DNA from: CAYYKK01 sp964467935
Lineage (GTDB): Bacteria > Myxococcota_A > Polyangia > Polyangiales > Polyangiaceae
Assembly (NCBI GenBank): GCA_964467935.1
Contig: CAYYKK010000003.1
Coordinates: forward strand, 1 to 64,000
DNA length: 64,000 nucleotides
Reading direction: 5' to 3'
Shown here: in pieces, positions 8,341 through 17,234 of the stretch
Numbering within the stretch: position 1 is the first letter of the stretch
How the letters are laid out: each line of letters begins with the position of its first letter
Position numbers and translations under genes: made by a program
Notes under the pieces: model-generated
Told to the model about the DNA's origin: nothing
The model's database searches: none
Seen by the model: only the letters and a program-made list of their open reading frames with translations

Positions 8341-9840
8341 TCAGGCCCGATCGTCGAGCACGGCGCGCGCAGCGTTGAAGCCGCAGGCACCGTGCACACC
8401 AGCGCCCGGGTGCGTGTAGCTCGAGCAGAGGTAGAGGTCGTGGATCGGCGTGCGGTACCGGAAGTACGGGAACATCGGCCGAAACAGGAGCTGATGGGAA
8501 ATGTCGGCCGAGCCGCCGCCGAGATCGCCGTGCGCGAGGTTCTCGTTCATCGCCTCGAGATCGCTCGGCGCGAAGATGCGTCGACCGCTCACGAGCTTCT
8601 TGAAGCCTGGGGCGAGACCCTCGATGCGATCTTCGACGCGCGCGGCGAACGCCTGTCGAGTGGCCTCCCAACCGCCCGGGAGATGACCCGGGACGCGCGA
8701 ATAGGCGTAGAGCGTGTGCTTGCCGCGCGGCGCGCGCGAGGGGTCGAGCAGCGACTGCTGTCCGACGACCAGATACGGGCGCTCCGGCAGCTGCCCCCGG
8801 CGCACCTCGAGGGTGAAGCGCGCGAGGTCGTCGAGGCTCTCGGCGGGGTGTACGACGGCCGCGCGCCGCGCGAGCTCGCTCGTCCACGGGACGGCGGCGT
8901 CGAGCTCCCAGTCCATCTTGAACGTGCCGAAGCCCCACGGGAACGCGCGCATTCGCTCGAGCACGGGGGAGGGGACCACGTTGGGATCGAGCAGCCCGAG
9001 GTAGAGCTGGGGGGCGCCGGTGTCGGCGACGACGACGCGCGCTCGGATCTCCTCGCCGGTCTCGGTGACGACGCCGAGCGCGCGGCTGCCCTCGACGAGG
9101 ACCCGTCGGACGCGCGTCTTCGTCCTCGTCTTGCCGCCCCAGCCGTAGAGCCGGTGGAGGATCGCGCGCGTGATCTCGCCCGCGCCTCCCTCGGGTACGC
9201 CGAAGCCGCCGACGGACGCGGTCACCGCGAGCATGAACCCCACGATCGCGCCCATCGGATCGTCCGGGCCGACGTCGGTGTGGAGCGCGAGGCCCGGGAT
9301 CACGCGGCGCGCGGCCTCGGTGGCGAACGTCGCTTCGGCGAAGCCGCGGCCGCTCGAGAGCGCCACACGCGCGAGGCGCAAGAGCGTCCCGGGGCCGAGC
9401 GCGAGGCCCTCGCGGATCGGTGGAAACGTCGCGAGCAGGGTCGGCAAGAGCTTCTCGTGGACGCTGCGGTACCAGGTCGCGATGTCGCGCCACGCGTCGC
9501 CGTCCTCCCCGAACGAGCTCGCGGCGAGGTCGACGTCGCGGCTCAGCGCCGCGCACGTGCCGTCGAGCGCAGGGTGCGCGCTGTCGAGCTCGGCGTGTCG
9601 CCAGACGAGCCCCGCCTCCTCGAGATCGAGCCCCGCGAGCGCCGGGCTGTGCGTGCCGAACGGAAAGAACGCCGCGCCGACGTCGTGCTTGAACCCCGGC
9701 TGGGTCCCGTCGACCGTCCGGACGGCGCCGCCGAGCTCCGCGCTCGCCTCGAGGACGAGGACGTCGAGGCCGGCCTTCGCGAGGTAGGCCCCGGCGACGA
9801 GGCCGTTCGGACCCGAGCCGATCACGATCGCGTCGATCAC
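8341..9840 (-). CDS. FAD-dependent NAD(P)-type oxidoreductase (phytoene desaturase / PYROXD2-like)
   Basis: A 499-residue flavoprotein. The N-terminal Rossmann motif is IVIGSGPNGLVAGAYLAKAG (GxGxxG at 8-13), followed by the ribose-binding Glu31 in VLVLEAS. The C-terminal FAD motif ends HPGAGVHGACGFNAARAV, as in the CrtI/PYROXD2 branch of the amine-oxidase superfamily. The substrate cannot be deduced: no phytoene synthase or other carotenoid gene is nearby, so a carotenoid role is not supported. GTG start. The gene is divergent from proS with a ~115-nt shared upstream region. Confidence 0.85.
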   Translation of the reverse strand: MIDAIVIGSGPNGLVAGAYLAKAGLDVLVLEASAELGGAVRTVDGTQPGFKHDVGAAFFPFGTHSPALAGLDLEEAGLVWRHAELDSAHPALDGTCAALSRDVDLAASSFGEDGDAWRDIATWYRSVHEKLLPTLLATFPPIREGLALGPGTLLRLARVALSSGRGFAEATFATEAARRVIPGLALHTDVGPDDPMGAIVGFMLAVTASVGGFGVPEGGAGEITRAILHRLYGWGGKTRTKTRVRRVLVEGSRALGVVTETGEEIRARVVVADTGAPQLYLGLLDPNVVPSPVLERMRAFPWGFGTFKMDWELDAAVPWTSELARRAAVVHPAESLDDLARFTLEVRRGQLPERPYLVVGQQSLLDPSRAPRGKHTLYAYSRVPGHLPGGWEATRQAFAARVEDRIEGLAPGFKKLVSGRRIFAPSDLEAMNENLAHGDLGGGSADISHQLLFRPMFPYFRYRTPIHDLYLCSSYTHPGAGVHGACGFNAARAVLDDRA

Positions 9841-9944
9841 GCGCCTGCTCTTAGCACGACCCGCGCGCGCGTTGGGCCCCGCCGACGAGAGCGTCGCGTC
9901 CGAAGCGCGCCGCCGCCCCGTCCGTGGTAGAGGACCCGCGCGAC

Positions 9945-9950
9945 AGGAGG
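9945..9950 (+). promoter_or_regulatory. Strong Shine-Dalgarno that sets the proS start
   Basis: AGGAGG is separated by 6 nt from GTG 9957. This makes GTG 9957 the start, in preference to the longer frame opening at 9924. Confidence 0.85.
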
Positions 9951-9956
9951 ACCATC

Positions 9957-11543
9957 GTGGCGAAGACCGAAGGAGACAAGGGCAAGCAGGGCGGCAAGAA
10001 GGTCGAGACCGCGATCCAGCCGACGCGGGCCGAGGACTACGCCGAGTGGTACCAGCAGGTCGTCCGCGGCGCCGATCTCGCGGAGAGCTCGCCCGTGCGC
10101 GGCTGCATGGTGATCAAGCCCTGGGGCTACGCGCTCTGGGAGCGGTTCCAGGCCGAGCTCGATCGCATGTTCAAGGACACCGGTCACAAGAACGCGTACT
10201 TCCCGCTCTTCATCCCCAAGTCCTTCCTCGAAAAGGAGGCGGAGCACGTCGAGGGGTTCGCGAAGGAGTGCGCGATCGTGACGCACCACCGCCTCATCCC
10301 CGGGCCGGACGGCGGGCTCGTGCCCGATCCGAAGGCGAAGCTCGAGGAGCCGCTCATCGTGCGGCCGACGAGCGAGACCATCATCGGCGCCTCCTTCGCG
10401 CAGTGGGTGCAGAGCTATCGCGACCTGCCGCTCCTCATCAACCAGTGGGCGAACGTCGTTCGTTGGGAGCTGCGGACGCGCCTCTTCTTGCGCACCGCCG
10501 AGTTCCTCTGGCAGGAGGGGCACACCGCACACGCGACCCGCGAGGAGGCCGTCGAGGAGACGCGGCGCATGCTCGACGTCTACGTCCGCTTCGCCGAGGA
10601 TTTCATGGCGATGCCCGTGCACAAGGGCGCGAAGACCGCGGGCGAGCGCTTCCCCGGCGCCGTCGACACGTACTCGATCGAGGCGATGATGCAGGATCGC
10701 AAGGCGCTGCAGGCGGGCACCTCGCACTTCCTCGGTCAGAACTTCTCCAAGGCGAGCGGCATCAAGTTCCACTCGAAGGAGGAGAAGGAGGAGTTCGCGT
10801 GGACGACGTCTTGGGGCGTCTCGACGCGGCTCGTCGGCGGGCTCCTCATGACGCACGCGGACGACGACGGGATGATCATCCCGCCGAGGCTCGCGCCGTC
10901 GCACGTCGTCATCCTCCCCATCTTCCGAGGCGACGAGACGAAGGAGGCGGTGATGCGCTTCGTCCACGAGCTCGCGGCGGAGCTGAAGGGCGTTCGCTAC
11001 CACGATCGTCCCATCGAGGTGGAGATCGACGCGCGCGACATCCGCGGCGGCGAGAAGTCGTGGGAGTGGGTGAAGAAAGGCGTTCCGCTGCGCGTCGAGG
11101 TCGGGCCGCGCGACGTCGAGAGCGGCAGCGTCATGGTCGCGAGGCGGGATCGAGCGCCGCGCGACAAGTCGTCGATGGCGCGGAACGAGCTCGTCGAGCG
11201 CATCGTCGTCCTGCTCGACGAGATGCAGCGCGGCCTCTTCGACAAGGCCAAGGCCTTTCGCGCCGAGCACACGCGCCTCATCGACAGCCGCGCCGAGCTC
11301 GATGCGTTCTTCACCCCGAAGAGCGTGCGCATGGTCGGGGGCGACGAGCGTCCGGAGATCCACGGGGGCTTCGCGCTGGCGCACTTCGCGGGCGGCGCCG
11401 AGGTCGAGACGGAGCTGCGCGAGAAGCTCAAGGTCACCGTCCGAAACATCCCGGAGGACATCCCCGAGGCGCTCGAGCCGGGGACGTGCATCTTCACGGG
11501 CAAGCCGAGCTCGCGGCGGGTCCTGTTCGCCAAGTCGTACTGA
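9957..11543 (+). CDS. proS: Proline--tRNA ligase, archaeal/eukaryote-type short form
   Basis: Charges tRNA-Pro with proline. The 528-residue class II synthetase shows motif 2 and catalytic signatures (RPTSETII, LINQWANVVRWELR, LRTAEFLWQEGHTAH) and ends in a hydrophobic run closing with Tyr (LFAKSY), as in the short archaeal-type ProRS, which lacks the large editing insertion of E. coli ProRS. The C-terminal zinc region, usually with CxxC, reads CIFTG, so the second Cys is missing and metal binding there may be lost. The start at GTG 9957 is fixed by the Shine-Dalgarno AGGAGG. Confidence 0.95.
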   Translation: MAKTEGDKGKQGGKKVETAIQPTRAEDYAEWYQQVVRGADLAESSPVRGCMVIKPWGYALWERFQAELDRMFKDTGHKNAYFPLFIPKSFLEKEAEHVEGFAKECAIVTHHRLIPGPDGGLVPDPKAKLEEPLIVRPTSETIIGASFAQWVQSYRDLPLLINQWANVVRWELRTRLFLRTAEFLWQEGHTAHATREEAVEETRRMLDVYVRFAEDFMAMPVHKGAKTAGERFPGAVDTYSIEAMMQDRKALQAGTSHFLGQNFSKASGIKFHSKEEKEEFAWTTSWGVSTRLVGGLLMTHADDDGMIIPPRLAPSHVVILPIFRGDETKEAVMRFVHELAAELKGVRYHDRPIEVEIDARDIRGGEKSWEWVKKGVPLRVEVGPRDVESGSVMVARRDRAPRDKSSMARNELVERIVVLLDEMQRGLFDKAKAFRAEHTRLIDSRAELDAFFTPKSVRMVGGDERPEIHGGFALAHFAGGAEVETELREKLKVTVRNIPEDIPEALEPGTCIFTGKPSSRRVLFAKSY

Positions 11544-11616
11544 GTGGGACGATCGTCCGGGCCGTCGTGCGGAGGGTCCCGTGGCTGCCTCCGAATGCTC
11601 TCGCTCGGTCACCCTT

Positions 11617-11631
11617 CTGAGGTAGCCTCAG
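11617..11631. promoter_or_regulatory. Perfect inverted repeat overlapping the ribosome-binding region
   Basis: CTGAGG-TAG-CCTCAG is a perfect 6-bp inverted repeat, 4 nt before GTG 11636. Its left arm contains the only GAGG in ribosome-binding position. It could be an operator or a hairpin that hides the ribosome site. Chance occurrence is possible in GC-rich DNA. Confidence 0.4.
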
Positions 11632-11635
11632 CCGA

Positions 11636-13018
11636 GTGTCGGCGCTCGACGACATCATCGATCTGATTCGGGACAAGGCCGGGGCCGACTTCGCCTTCAT
11701 TCTCTCCAGGCGCGGGCGCCTCGTGACGCGACACGCGCCCGAGAACATGCCGGAGGAGGGGCGCCTCGGCCTCGTCTCGGCCGCGGAGCCGCTGCTCGGG
11801 AGCGACCGCGTCGCGCTGAGGACGATGCCCCGCGAGGCGATCGTGCCGTACGGCGGGGCCGCGCCGGTGGACGTCTACATCGGCGCGCGCGAAGCGGCGA
11901 TCGTCTGCGTCGTCATGGCGACGTGGTCGGATCAGTCGCAGGTGATGGGCGCGTTCGAGATGGGGTTCACCGAGCTCGATCGCCTCATCGGCGACGAGCT
12001 CGCGAAGCGCGGCAGGACCGAGGTCGGCAAGCGTCGCAAGACGATGGCGCCCATTCCGCCCGCGCCAGGCTCCTCGAGCGGCCGCGCTGCCTCGCGCAAG
12101 CCACCCCCCGCCGCGCCGTCGTCGAGCGCAGGTCAACGATCGAAGACGTCGGTGCCCCCCGCGCGGGCGAACCGACGGACGATCCTCGGCGTCGACGACC
12201 CGTCCGCGGAAGGTGCGCGCGAGGTCGCGCCGCTCCCGAAGGTGCCCGTCCCGAAGGCGCCTGGCTCGTCGTCCGGTCGCGGACGGGGGCGGACTCAGCG
12301 GCCCCCGCCGTTCTCGATGCCGTCGGCGCAGAAGTCGAGGACACAGCGTCCGCCGGCGCCGGCCGCCGTCGCGACGCTGCCGAAGGATTTCGGCCGCGGG
12401 ACGCTCCCGTTCATCCCCGGCGACAACTCGCCCACGCAGCAGGCGCTGCGCGCGATCGCCGCGGCGCCGCGCGCGCCGGGGCCCGACATCACCATCGGCG
12501 AGGCTCGGATCGGGCACGCGACGCTCGTCGCGATCGAGCTCGAGGCGAGCGCCCCTCAGATATCGTTCGGCGCGGCGCCCCTCGGGCGGGAGACGTTGGC
12601 TGCGATCGACGCGAGCGTCGTCCCGCAGGGATCGTCCTCGGGCGCGGCGCCGGAGCTGCGCGTGACGCTCGCGAGCATGCCCGACCTCGATCCGGACGAG
12701 CTCGAGCCGCTCGATCGACACACGCTGCCCTTCACCGAGTCGGCGGCGGATGCGAAGAAAGCCTACGAAGACGCCGCGAAGCTCCGCGCGGCCGAGCCGC
12801 CCGACGTGCGGGTGCGGCTCGCGAGCCTCGACTTCGAGACGAAGAGCGCGGTCCTCGAGGAGAAGAGCGGCGAGCTCGCGGAGGCCGCGCGTCGTGCGCG
12901 CGCGAAGGCCATGAGCGAGTCCAAGCGGAACTCCAACATCGATGCGTGGCACGACGCCCTGAACGAGCTCGTCGGCGACGACGGCAAGTCCGGTCGAAAG
13001 AAGCCGCGCCCGAAGTGA
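11636..13018 (+). CDS. Roadblock/LC7-like domain protein with long disordered tail
   Basis: A 460-residue protein, GTG start. The first ~120 residues (SALDDIIDLIRDKAGADFAF, later MGAFEMGFTELDRLIGDEL) have the length and alternation of a roadblock/LC7 domain, a fold that myxobacteria use with small GTPases such as MglA. The remaining ~340 residues are Ala/Pro/Ser/Arg-rich and apparently disordered, with recurring fragments such as RxTLxxI/L and LPF. No GTPase gene is adjacent, so a partner cannot be named. The domain call is from pattern only. The 3' end of the gene lies inside a 55-nt duplicated contig end, but the stop codon is present. Confidence 0.55.
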   Translation: MSALDDIIDLIRDKAGADFAFILSRRGRLVTRHAPENMPEEGRLGLVSAAEPLLGSDRVALRTMPREAIVPYGGAAPVDVYIGAREAAIVCVVMATWSDQSQVMGAFEMGFTELDRLIGDELAKRGRTEVGKRRKTMAPIPPAPGSSSGRAASRKPPPAAPSSSAGQRSKTSVPPARANRRTILGVDDPSAEGAREVAPLPKVPVPKAPGSSSGRGRGRTQRPPPFSMPSAQKSRTQRPPAPAAVATLPKDFGRGTLPFIPGDNSPTQQALRAIAAAPRAPGPDITIGEARIGHATLVAIELEASAPQISFGAAPLGRETLAAIDASVVPQGSSSGAAPELRVTLASMPDLDPDELEPLDRHTLPFTESAADAKKAYEDAAKLRAAEPPDVRVRLASLDFETKSAVLEEKSGELAEAARRARAKAMSESKRNSNIDAWHDALNELVGDDGKSGRKKPRPK

Positions 13019-13052
13019 TCGCGGCGCCTCACCGCGAAGGGCCTCACCGCGA
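12998..13052. repeat. 55-nt contig-end duplicate, left copy
   Basis: These 55 nt are identical to 13153-13207 on the other side of the N gap. The copy includes the stop codon of the roadblock-like gene. It is best read as one sequence counted twice at two overlapping contig ends. Confidence 0.9.
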
Positions 13053-13152
13053 NNNNNNNNNNNNNNNNNNNNNNNNNNNNNNNNNNNNNNNNNNNNNNNN
13101 NNNNNNNNNNNNNNNNNNNNNNNNNNNNNNNNNNNNNNNNNNNNNNNNNNNN
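13053..13152. other. 100-N scaffold gap
   Basis: Exactly 100 unknown bases, a conventional placeholder length. Because both flanks carry the same 55 nt, the true gap is probably zero and the contigs abut by that overlap. After merging, the convergent genes on either side would be about 40 bp apart. Confidence 0.97.
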
Positions 13153-13225
13153 AAGAAGCCGCGCCCGAAGTGATCGCGGCGCCTCACCGCGAAGGGCCTC
13201 ACCGCGAGGGGACTCACCGCGAGAG
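13153..13225. repeat. Right contig-end copy and three 15-bp tandem repeats
   Basis: 13153-13207 repeats the left contig end. Within and beyond it, 13181-13225 is three copies of a 15-bp unit (gcctcaccgcgaagg and variants). The third unit contains the stop codon of the minus-strand hydrolase-like gene. This low-complexity stretch may be why the assembly broke here. Confidence 0.8.
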
Positions 13226-14233
13226 GTGGGCCTCGAGGATCGAGGGCAGGAGCCGCAGCTGATCGCAGTGCGCGCGCGCGTCGTCGCCCACGTAGCCACG
13301 AACCGCGAAGCGGCCCTCGTCGGCCATGCGCGTGAGCGGGAGCAGATCTCGACCACCCTCCTTGATGGGCGCGGCCTCGAGACCGAGCTCCGAGAGGAGG
13401 AGCGACGCGGTCTCGGTCGTCGACGCGTAGCCCGGCGGCCGAATCTCGCTGTGCGTGATCTGCATGAAGAACGAAGGATCGCGCGTGGCTCGCCTCGCCG
13501 CGTCGACGAACCGCTCGAGCTGCCCGTGCTCGAGCGACGTCTTGCCTGGGGGGTAGCTCGCGTGGAGCGAGTCGAGCAGGATGATCCCGGTGAGCTCCGG
13601 ATCCTCTCCCGCGACCGCGAGGACGTCCTCGACGCCGCGGTAGCCGGCGCTCCAGGAGGAGACCACGAGCGCGCGTGCCCGCGCGGACCGCCCGACGGCC
13701 TCGGACACGAGCCGATCGGCCGCGCCGACGAGATCATCGAGGGAGCGGCGCGACGGGAAGGTCCCTTCGTACGCGCTCGAGCCGACACCTCGATCGATGG
13801 TGACGAGCTCGAGGTCGAAGTTACTCGGCAGCACCAGCTTCCTCGCCGCCTCTCCGCCATGAAGATGCAAGAGCAATGTATAGGCACCTGTGTCGTCGAC
13901 GGCGCCGGTCCGAACGTAGAGCTTGCCCATCGGCATCGGGCCCCGCTCCGCGTACTCGCCGAGGCCGCGATCGGCGATCGCGCACCCGCGATCCGCGTCT
14001 GGGACGGGCTCGGCGCTCGGCAGGGGCGAGGCGCCGGGGGGCAAGGCCGCGAGCGCGACGCCGCTCGTCGAGGCGGCGGGCGAGGGGGTCACGCCCCTCC
14101 TCGCCTCGTGCACCGCGACGGCGCCGACGACGATCGCGCCGCTGGCGAGCAGGAGGAGCGCCTCGCGCCCTCGCTGCCTCGTCGCGCTCCGTCCTCGCGC
14201 GCCGTCTCCGTCCGGGCTCGCTCCGTTCGGCAC
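13214..14233 (-). CDS. Membrane-anchored alpha/beta-hydrolase-like protein
   Basis: A 339-residue protein with an N-terminal membrane anchor (ALLLLASGAIVVGAVAV, ~25-41), then a linker and an alpha/beta-hydrolase-like domain. Candidate elements are the oxyanion strand LLHLHGG (121-127), the nucleophile elbow WSAG with Ser195, and an acid in LLDSLHASY (Asp221). The mature domain would face the periplasm. Start GTG 14233 lies 10 nt after the stop of the upstream Ser/Thr kinase; longer frames into the kinase gene are shadows. Close spacing implies cotranscription with the kinase. Substrate unknown. Confidence 0.65.
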   Translation of the reverse strand: MPNGASPDGDGARGRSATRQRGREALLLLASGAIVVGAVAVHEARRGVTPSPAASTSGVALAALPPGASPLPSAEPVPDADRGCAIADRGLGEYAERGPMPMGKLYVRTGAVDDTGAYTLLLHLHGGEAARKLVLPSNFDLELVTIDRGVGSSAYEGTFPSRRSLDDLVGAADRLVSEAVGRSARARALVVSSWSAGYRGVEDVLAVAGEDPELTGIILLDSLHASYPPGKTSLEHGQLERFVDAARRATRDPSFFMQITHSEIRPPGYASTTETASLLLSELGLEAAPIKEGGRDLLPLTRMADEGRFAVRGYVGDDARAHCDQLRLLPSILEAHLSR

Positions 14234-14243
14234 GGCGCGCCGA

Positions 14244-16166
14244 TCAGAAGCCCGGATCCTGCACCGCAGGCACCCAGGGCTTCGACGTCGGCGTCGTCGG
14301 GGCGACCGGCTTGGCCGTCTCCGCGGGCTTCGCGGGCTCTGCGGGCCGCGCGGCGATCGCGGAGGTGGCGGGGGCGCTCGTGGGCACCGCGCTCGGCATC
14401 GGACCGACACGGCCGGCACCGGTCGGCCGGCGCGCGGTCGTTCCGTTGTCGGGCAGCTCGTCGATGGCGAACGTCGAGCCGGACGCGCTGCTGGTCGGGG
14501 GCGGGACTTCGAGCGTGGGCTTCGGAGGCGTCGGCTCGGCGACGTCGCTCGAGCGGCTCTCCGCGACGTCGCTCGCGCGATCGACCGACGCGCCACCCTC
14601 TCGCGGTCGGGTCGCGGTGGAGGGGGCGCCGCGGCGCATGACCACGAGCGGGATCAGCGCGACGACGGCCAGGATCGCGACCGCGGCGGCGATCCACGTA
14701 CCGACCTTGCGCAGCGGCGCGTTTCGACTGCCCGTGCCGTCGGTGACGGCCGCCAGCGTCGGCGACGAGGCGATGGGCGGCTCGCTCAGCGGGCCGAACG
14801 TCGGCGGGCCGCCGCGCGGCTCGGCCCGCGTGATGCCCGACCGAGAGACGGTCGGTTCGAGGGGGGGCACCGCTCGCGTCACCTCGCCGTGCTCGCCCGT
14901 CGCGTCGGCGAGCTCGTTCGCCTCGCTCGGCGGCATGAGCCGCGTGCTCTCGTCGGCGGAGTCGGGCGAATCGTTCGCGCTCCGTGCCGCGCCGCTGTCG
15001 CGATCGCCGCTCACGGGGCTGCCGTCGTCGCCGAGCTCCACGGCGCCGGTGGTGAAGCTCGGCGGCGTCGCCGTCTTCGTCAACATCAAGTCGGATACGG
15101 TTGCAACGGAGGAGCGCGACGGGGGCGAGCTCGTCGGCGAGCCGGAGGGAGAGCTCGCGCGCTTCTGGGCCAGCGCCTCGTCGGCCACGCGCACCGCGTC
15201 GCGGAGGGCCGCGCGTCGCTTCTGGTCGCGCTCACCGAGGGTCGTCCGGACGAACCCACCGACCTCTTCGACCGGCACGGGCCCGCCGTGGGCGGAGAGG
15301 AGCTTGTCGAGGTCCGCTTCGAGCGCGGCCGCCGTCTGGTACCGGCGTTCCGGGTTCTTCTCGAGCGCCTTCATGATGATCTGCTCGAGCTCGACCGGCA
15401 GGCTCGGGTTCTTCACCCGCGGCCTGATCGGGGGGCGCGAGGCGATGCTGCGCATCGTCTTGATGTCGTTGTCCTCGATGAACGGGTGGTAGCCCGTGGT
15501 GACGCGGTAGAGGACCGAGCCCATCGCGAAGATGTCCGTGCGCCGATCCACGTCGTGACCGCGCGTCTGCTCGGGGGACATGTACGGGACCTTGCCCTTG
15601 AGCTGTCCGGCGCTGGTCGCACCCGAGCGCCCGAGCGCCTTGGCGACACCGAAGTCGACGAGCTTCACGAGGCCCGACGACGCGACGAGGATGTTCTGCG
15701 GAGAGACGTCGCGATGGACGAGCTCGACGAGCTCGTCGTGCTCGTTGCGCAGCTCGTGGGCGGCGTGCAAACCCGCGCAGGCCTGCGCGACGATGCGCAC
15801 CGCGACCCGGAGCGGAATGTCGGTCTCGAGCTTCTTCGTCTGCTTCGAGAGGGCCGACAGCGACTCGCCGTCGATCCACTCCATGACGAGGTACAGCACC
15901 TCGTCCTGTTCACCGAGATCGAGGATCTCCGCCACGTTCGGGTGGTGGATCTTGGAGGCGATCGCCGCCTCGTCGAGGAACATCTGCTCGAAGGTCGGAT
16001 CCTCCGAGAGGTTCGGGAGCATCGTCTTGACGGCGACGGTCTTCGAGAACCCACGCGAGCCCTTCTGACGAGCCGCCCAGACCGTCGCCATCCCGCCCTG
16101 GGCGATGGGCAGGAGCAGCTCGTAGCGACCGAGCACCGTGCCTGGAGCGAGTCTGTGGGTCCCCAT
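14244..16166 (-). CDS. Hanks-type serine/threonine protein kinase with C-terminal membrane segment
   Basis: A 640-residue eukaryote-like kinase. The G-loop (IAQGGMATVW), the VAVK lysine (K47), the catalytic loop HRDVSPQN (HRD 151-153) and the DFG (171-173) are all intact, so it should be active. After the kinase domain (about 14-290) comes an acidic, Ser/Pro-rich linker, one transmembrane helix (IAAAVAILAVVALIPLVV, about residue 460) and a ~150-residue Pro/Ala-rich tail expected outside the cytoplasm. ATG 16166 was chosen because GGAG sits just upstream and the preceding residues are poly-arginine. The hydrolase-like gene follows after 10 nt. The external tail has no recognisable sensor fold. 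Confidence 0.92.
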   Translation of the reverse strand: MGTHRLAPGTVLGRYELLLPIAQGGMATVWAARQKGSRGFSKTVAVKTMLPNLSEDPTFEQMFLDEAAIASKIHHPNVAEILDLGEQDEVLYLVMEWIDGESLSALSKQTKKLETDIPLRVAVRIVAQACAGLHAAHELRNEHDELVELVHRDVSPQNILVASSGLVKLVDFGVAKALGRSGATSAGQLKGKVPYMSPEQTRGHDVDRRTDIFAMGSVLYRVTTGYHPFIEDNDIKTMRSIASRPPIRPRVKNPSLPVELEQIIMKALEKNPERRYQTAAALEADLDKLLSAHGGPVPVEEVGGFVRTTLGERDQKRRAALRDAVRVADEALAQKRASSPSGSPTSSPPSRSSVATVSDLMLTKTATPPSFTTGAVELGDDGSPVSGDRDSGAARSANDSPDSADESTRLMPPSEANELADATGEHGEVTRAVPPLEPTVSRSGITRAEPRGGPPTFGPLSEPPIASSPTLAAVTDGTGSRNAPLRKVGTWIAAAVAILAVVALIPLVVMRRGAPSTATRPREGGASVDRASDVAESRSSDVAEPTPPKPTLEVPPPTSSASGSTFAIDELPDNGTTARRPTGAGRVGPMPSAVPTSAPATSAIAARPAEPAKPAETAKPVAPTTPTSKPWVPAVQDPGF

Positions 16167-16340
16167 GAAGCTCCGTGCCGGCGAGCGCTCCGCCCTCGAT
16201 GGATCTCGGCCGCTCACGCGTCGACGACGACGCCGACGGCGTGAAGCTGGACGGCTCGAGCTGTCTCGAAAGGAGGAGCGACGCCGGCAGACTGAACGCT
16301 TCAGCGTAGCGCCTTTTCCGCGTCCCTCCAACTAGTCCAG

Positions 16341-16382
16341 AAAAGCGGTCGAGCCCCGCTCCGTGAGACGGAGGGGGCTCGA
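16341..16382 (-). terminator. Intrinsic-type terminator of the lipoprotein gene
   Basis: Arms 16349-16364 and 16368-16382 pair over 15 bp with a single bulged G and a 3-nt loop. Read on the minus strand, the hairpin is followed by ccgcTTTTc. It lies ~70 nt after the stop of the lipoprotein gene that ends at 16450 and ahead of the kinase gene. The rest of 16167-16449 shows no gene. Confidence 0.7.
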
Positions 16383-16449
16383 GAGGGGCCTATCGGGGGC
16401 CGAGGTCGCCGCGGGTCGCGACGCCGCGCGCGGCGGCGTCGGGTGGGGA

Positions 16450-17109
16450 TCAGGAGCCGCTCGGCGGGAGCGGTCCGAAGTTCTGCTCGTAGATCCGGCG
16501 GAGCTTGTTCGACGCGTCGGGCGAGAGGCCGTTGACCTGGTAAGGCCAGCGGAAGCCGTTGCCCTGCACCTGGTTGCACGAGAAGCTCACCATCAGCTCG
16601 ACGTTGCCCTTCTTCGGATCCTGGAAGACGACGCCCATGCCCGGGGTGAAGCAGGGGCCGCGGTTCTGGTTGAAGTTGTCTTCCTTGCCGAAGGTGTCGA
16701 GGAGGTCGTCCTTCGTCGTGCTGTCCGCGATCGAGCGCTGATCGAGGATCACGAAGCCGTTGAAGCGCATCTGCTGGGCCGGTTGGGGCTGGGCCGTCTG
16801 GCCGACGCCCGGCAGACCCGGGATCTGCAGGCCGGGGATCATTTGCTGCGCGGCCTGGCCGAGCTGCTGGACGCCCTGCTGAAGCTGCGCCTGCTGCTCC
16901 GGGGTGAGGCCGGGGATGGGCAGCATCGGCATCGCTCCCGGCTGGGTCGTCGCGCCCGGCATCGCCGCCGGCGCCTCCTGGCCCTGGAGCTTCAGGATGG
17001 TGACCGACGCTTGGTCGAGATCGTTGAAGGGCGCGGTGCGCGAGGCGCAGCCAGCCGCGATCGGCAGGAAGAGGGCAAGCCCGAGGACGGTAGTGGAGAG
17101 TGCTTTCAT
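16450..17109 (-). CDS. Glutamine/proline-rich lipoprotein
   Basis: A 219-residue lipoprotein with signal peptide and lipobox IAAGC. The middle part is low complexity (Gln-rich run LTPEQQAQLQQGVQQLGQ and a Pro-Gly-Leu stretch). The C-terminal ~100 residues form a more ordered domain with two cysteines (GPCF, SFSC) that may form a disulfide. ATG 17109 was chosen because the signal peptide starts there; upstream codons lack signal character. No family recognised. A strong hairpin terminator follows. Confidence 0.75.
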   Translation of the reverse strand: MKALSTTVLGLALFLPIAAGCASRTAPFNDLDQASVTILKLQGQEAPAAMPGATTQPGAMPMLPIPGLTPEQQAQLQQGVQQLGQAAQQMIPGLQIPGLPGVGQTAQPQPAQQMRFNGFVILDQRSIADSTTKDDLLDTFGKEDNFNQNRGPCFTPGMGVVFQDPKKGNVELMVSFSCNQVQGNGFRWPYQVNGLSPDASNKLRRIYEQNFGPLPPSGS

Positions 17110-17234
17110 CGTTTTCTCTGACGTAGCACGGCTACGAAATAAGGTTGAGAAGGGGGCACGTTCCCGCGTCGACAACCTGCTTCGCTGCGACGCGGGCTCT
17201 TCACCGCTCGGGCCGTCGGGCTCGGGCGCGCTCG

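Noticed and set aside
6353..9556. Very long minus-strand frame (over 1000 codons)
   Set aside because: It lies opposite the Sel1 and TerB-like genes and in another frame of the oxidoreductase gene. It is almost pure Arg/Ala/Pro, the typical shadow of GC-rich coding DNA.
8341..9840. Carotenoid biosynthesis (phytoene desaturase) role
   Set aside because: The motif supports only the superfamily; no crtB or other carotenoid gene is in the neighbourhood.
13053..13152. Coding frames that run through the N stretch
   Set aside because: The residues there are unknown, and the flanks are duplicated contig ends, so any continuous protein is an artefact.
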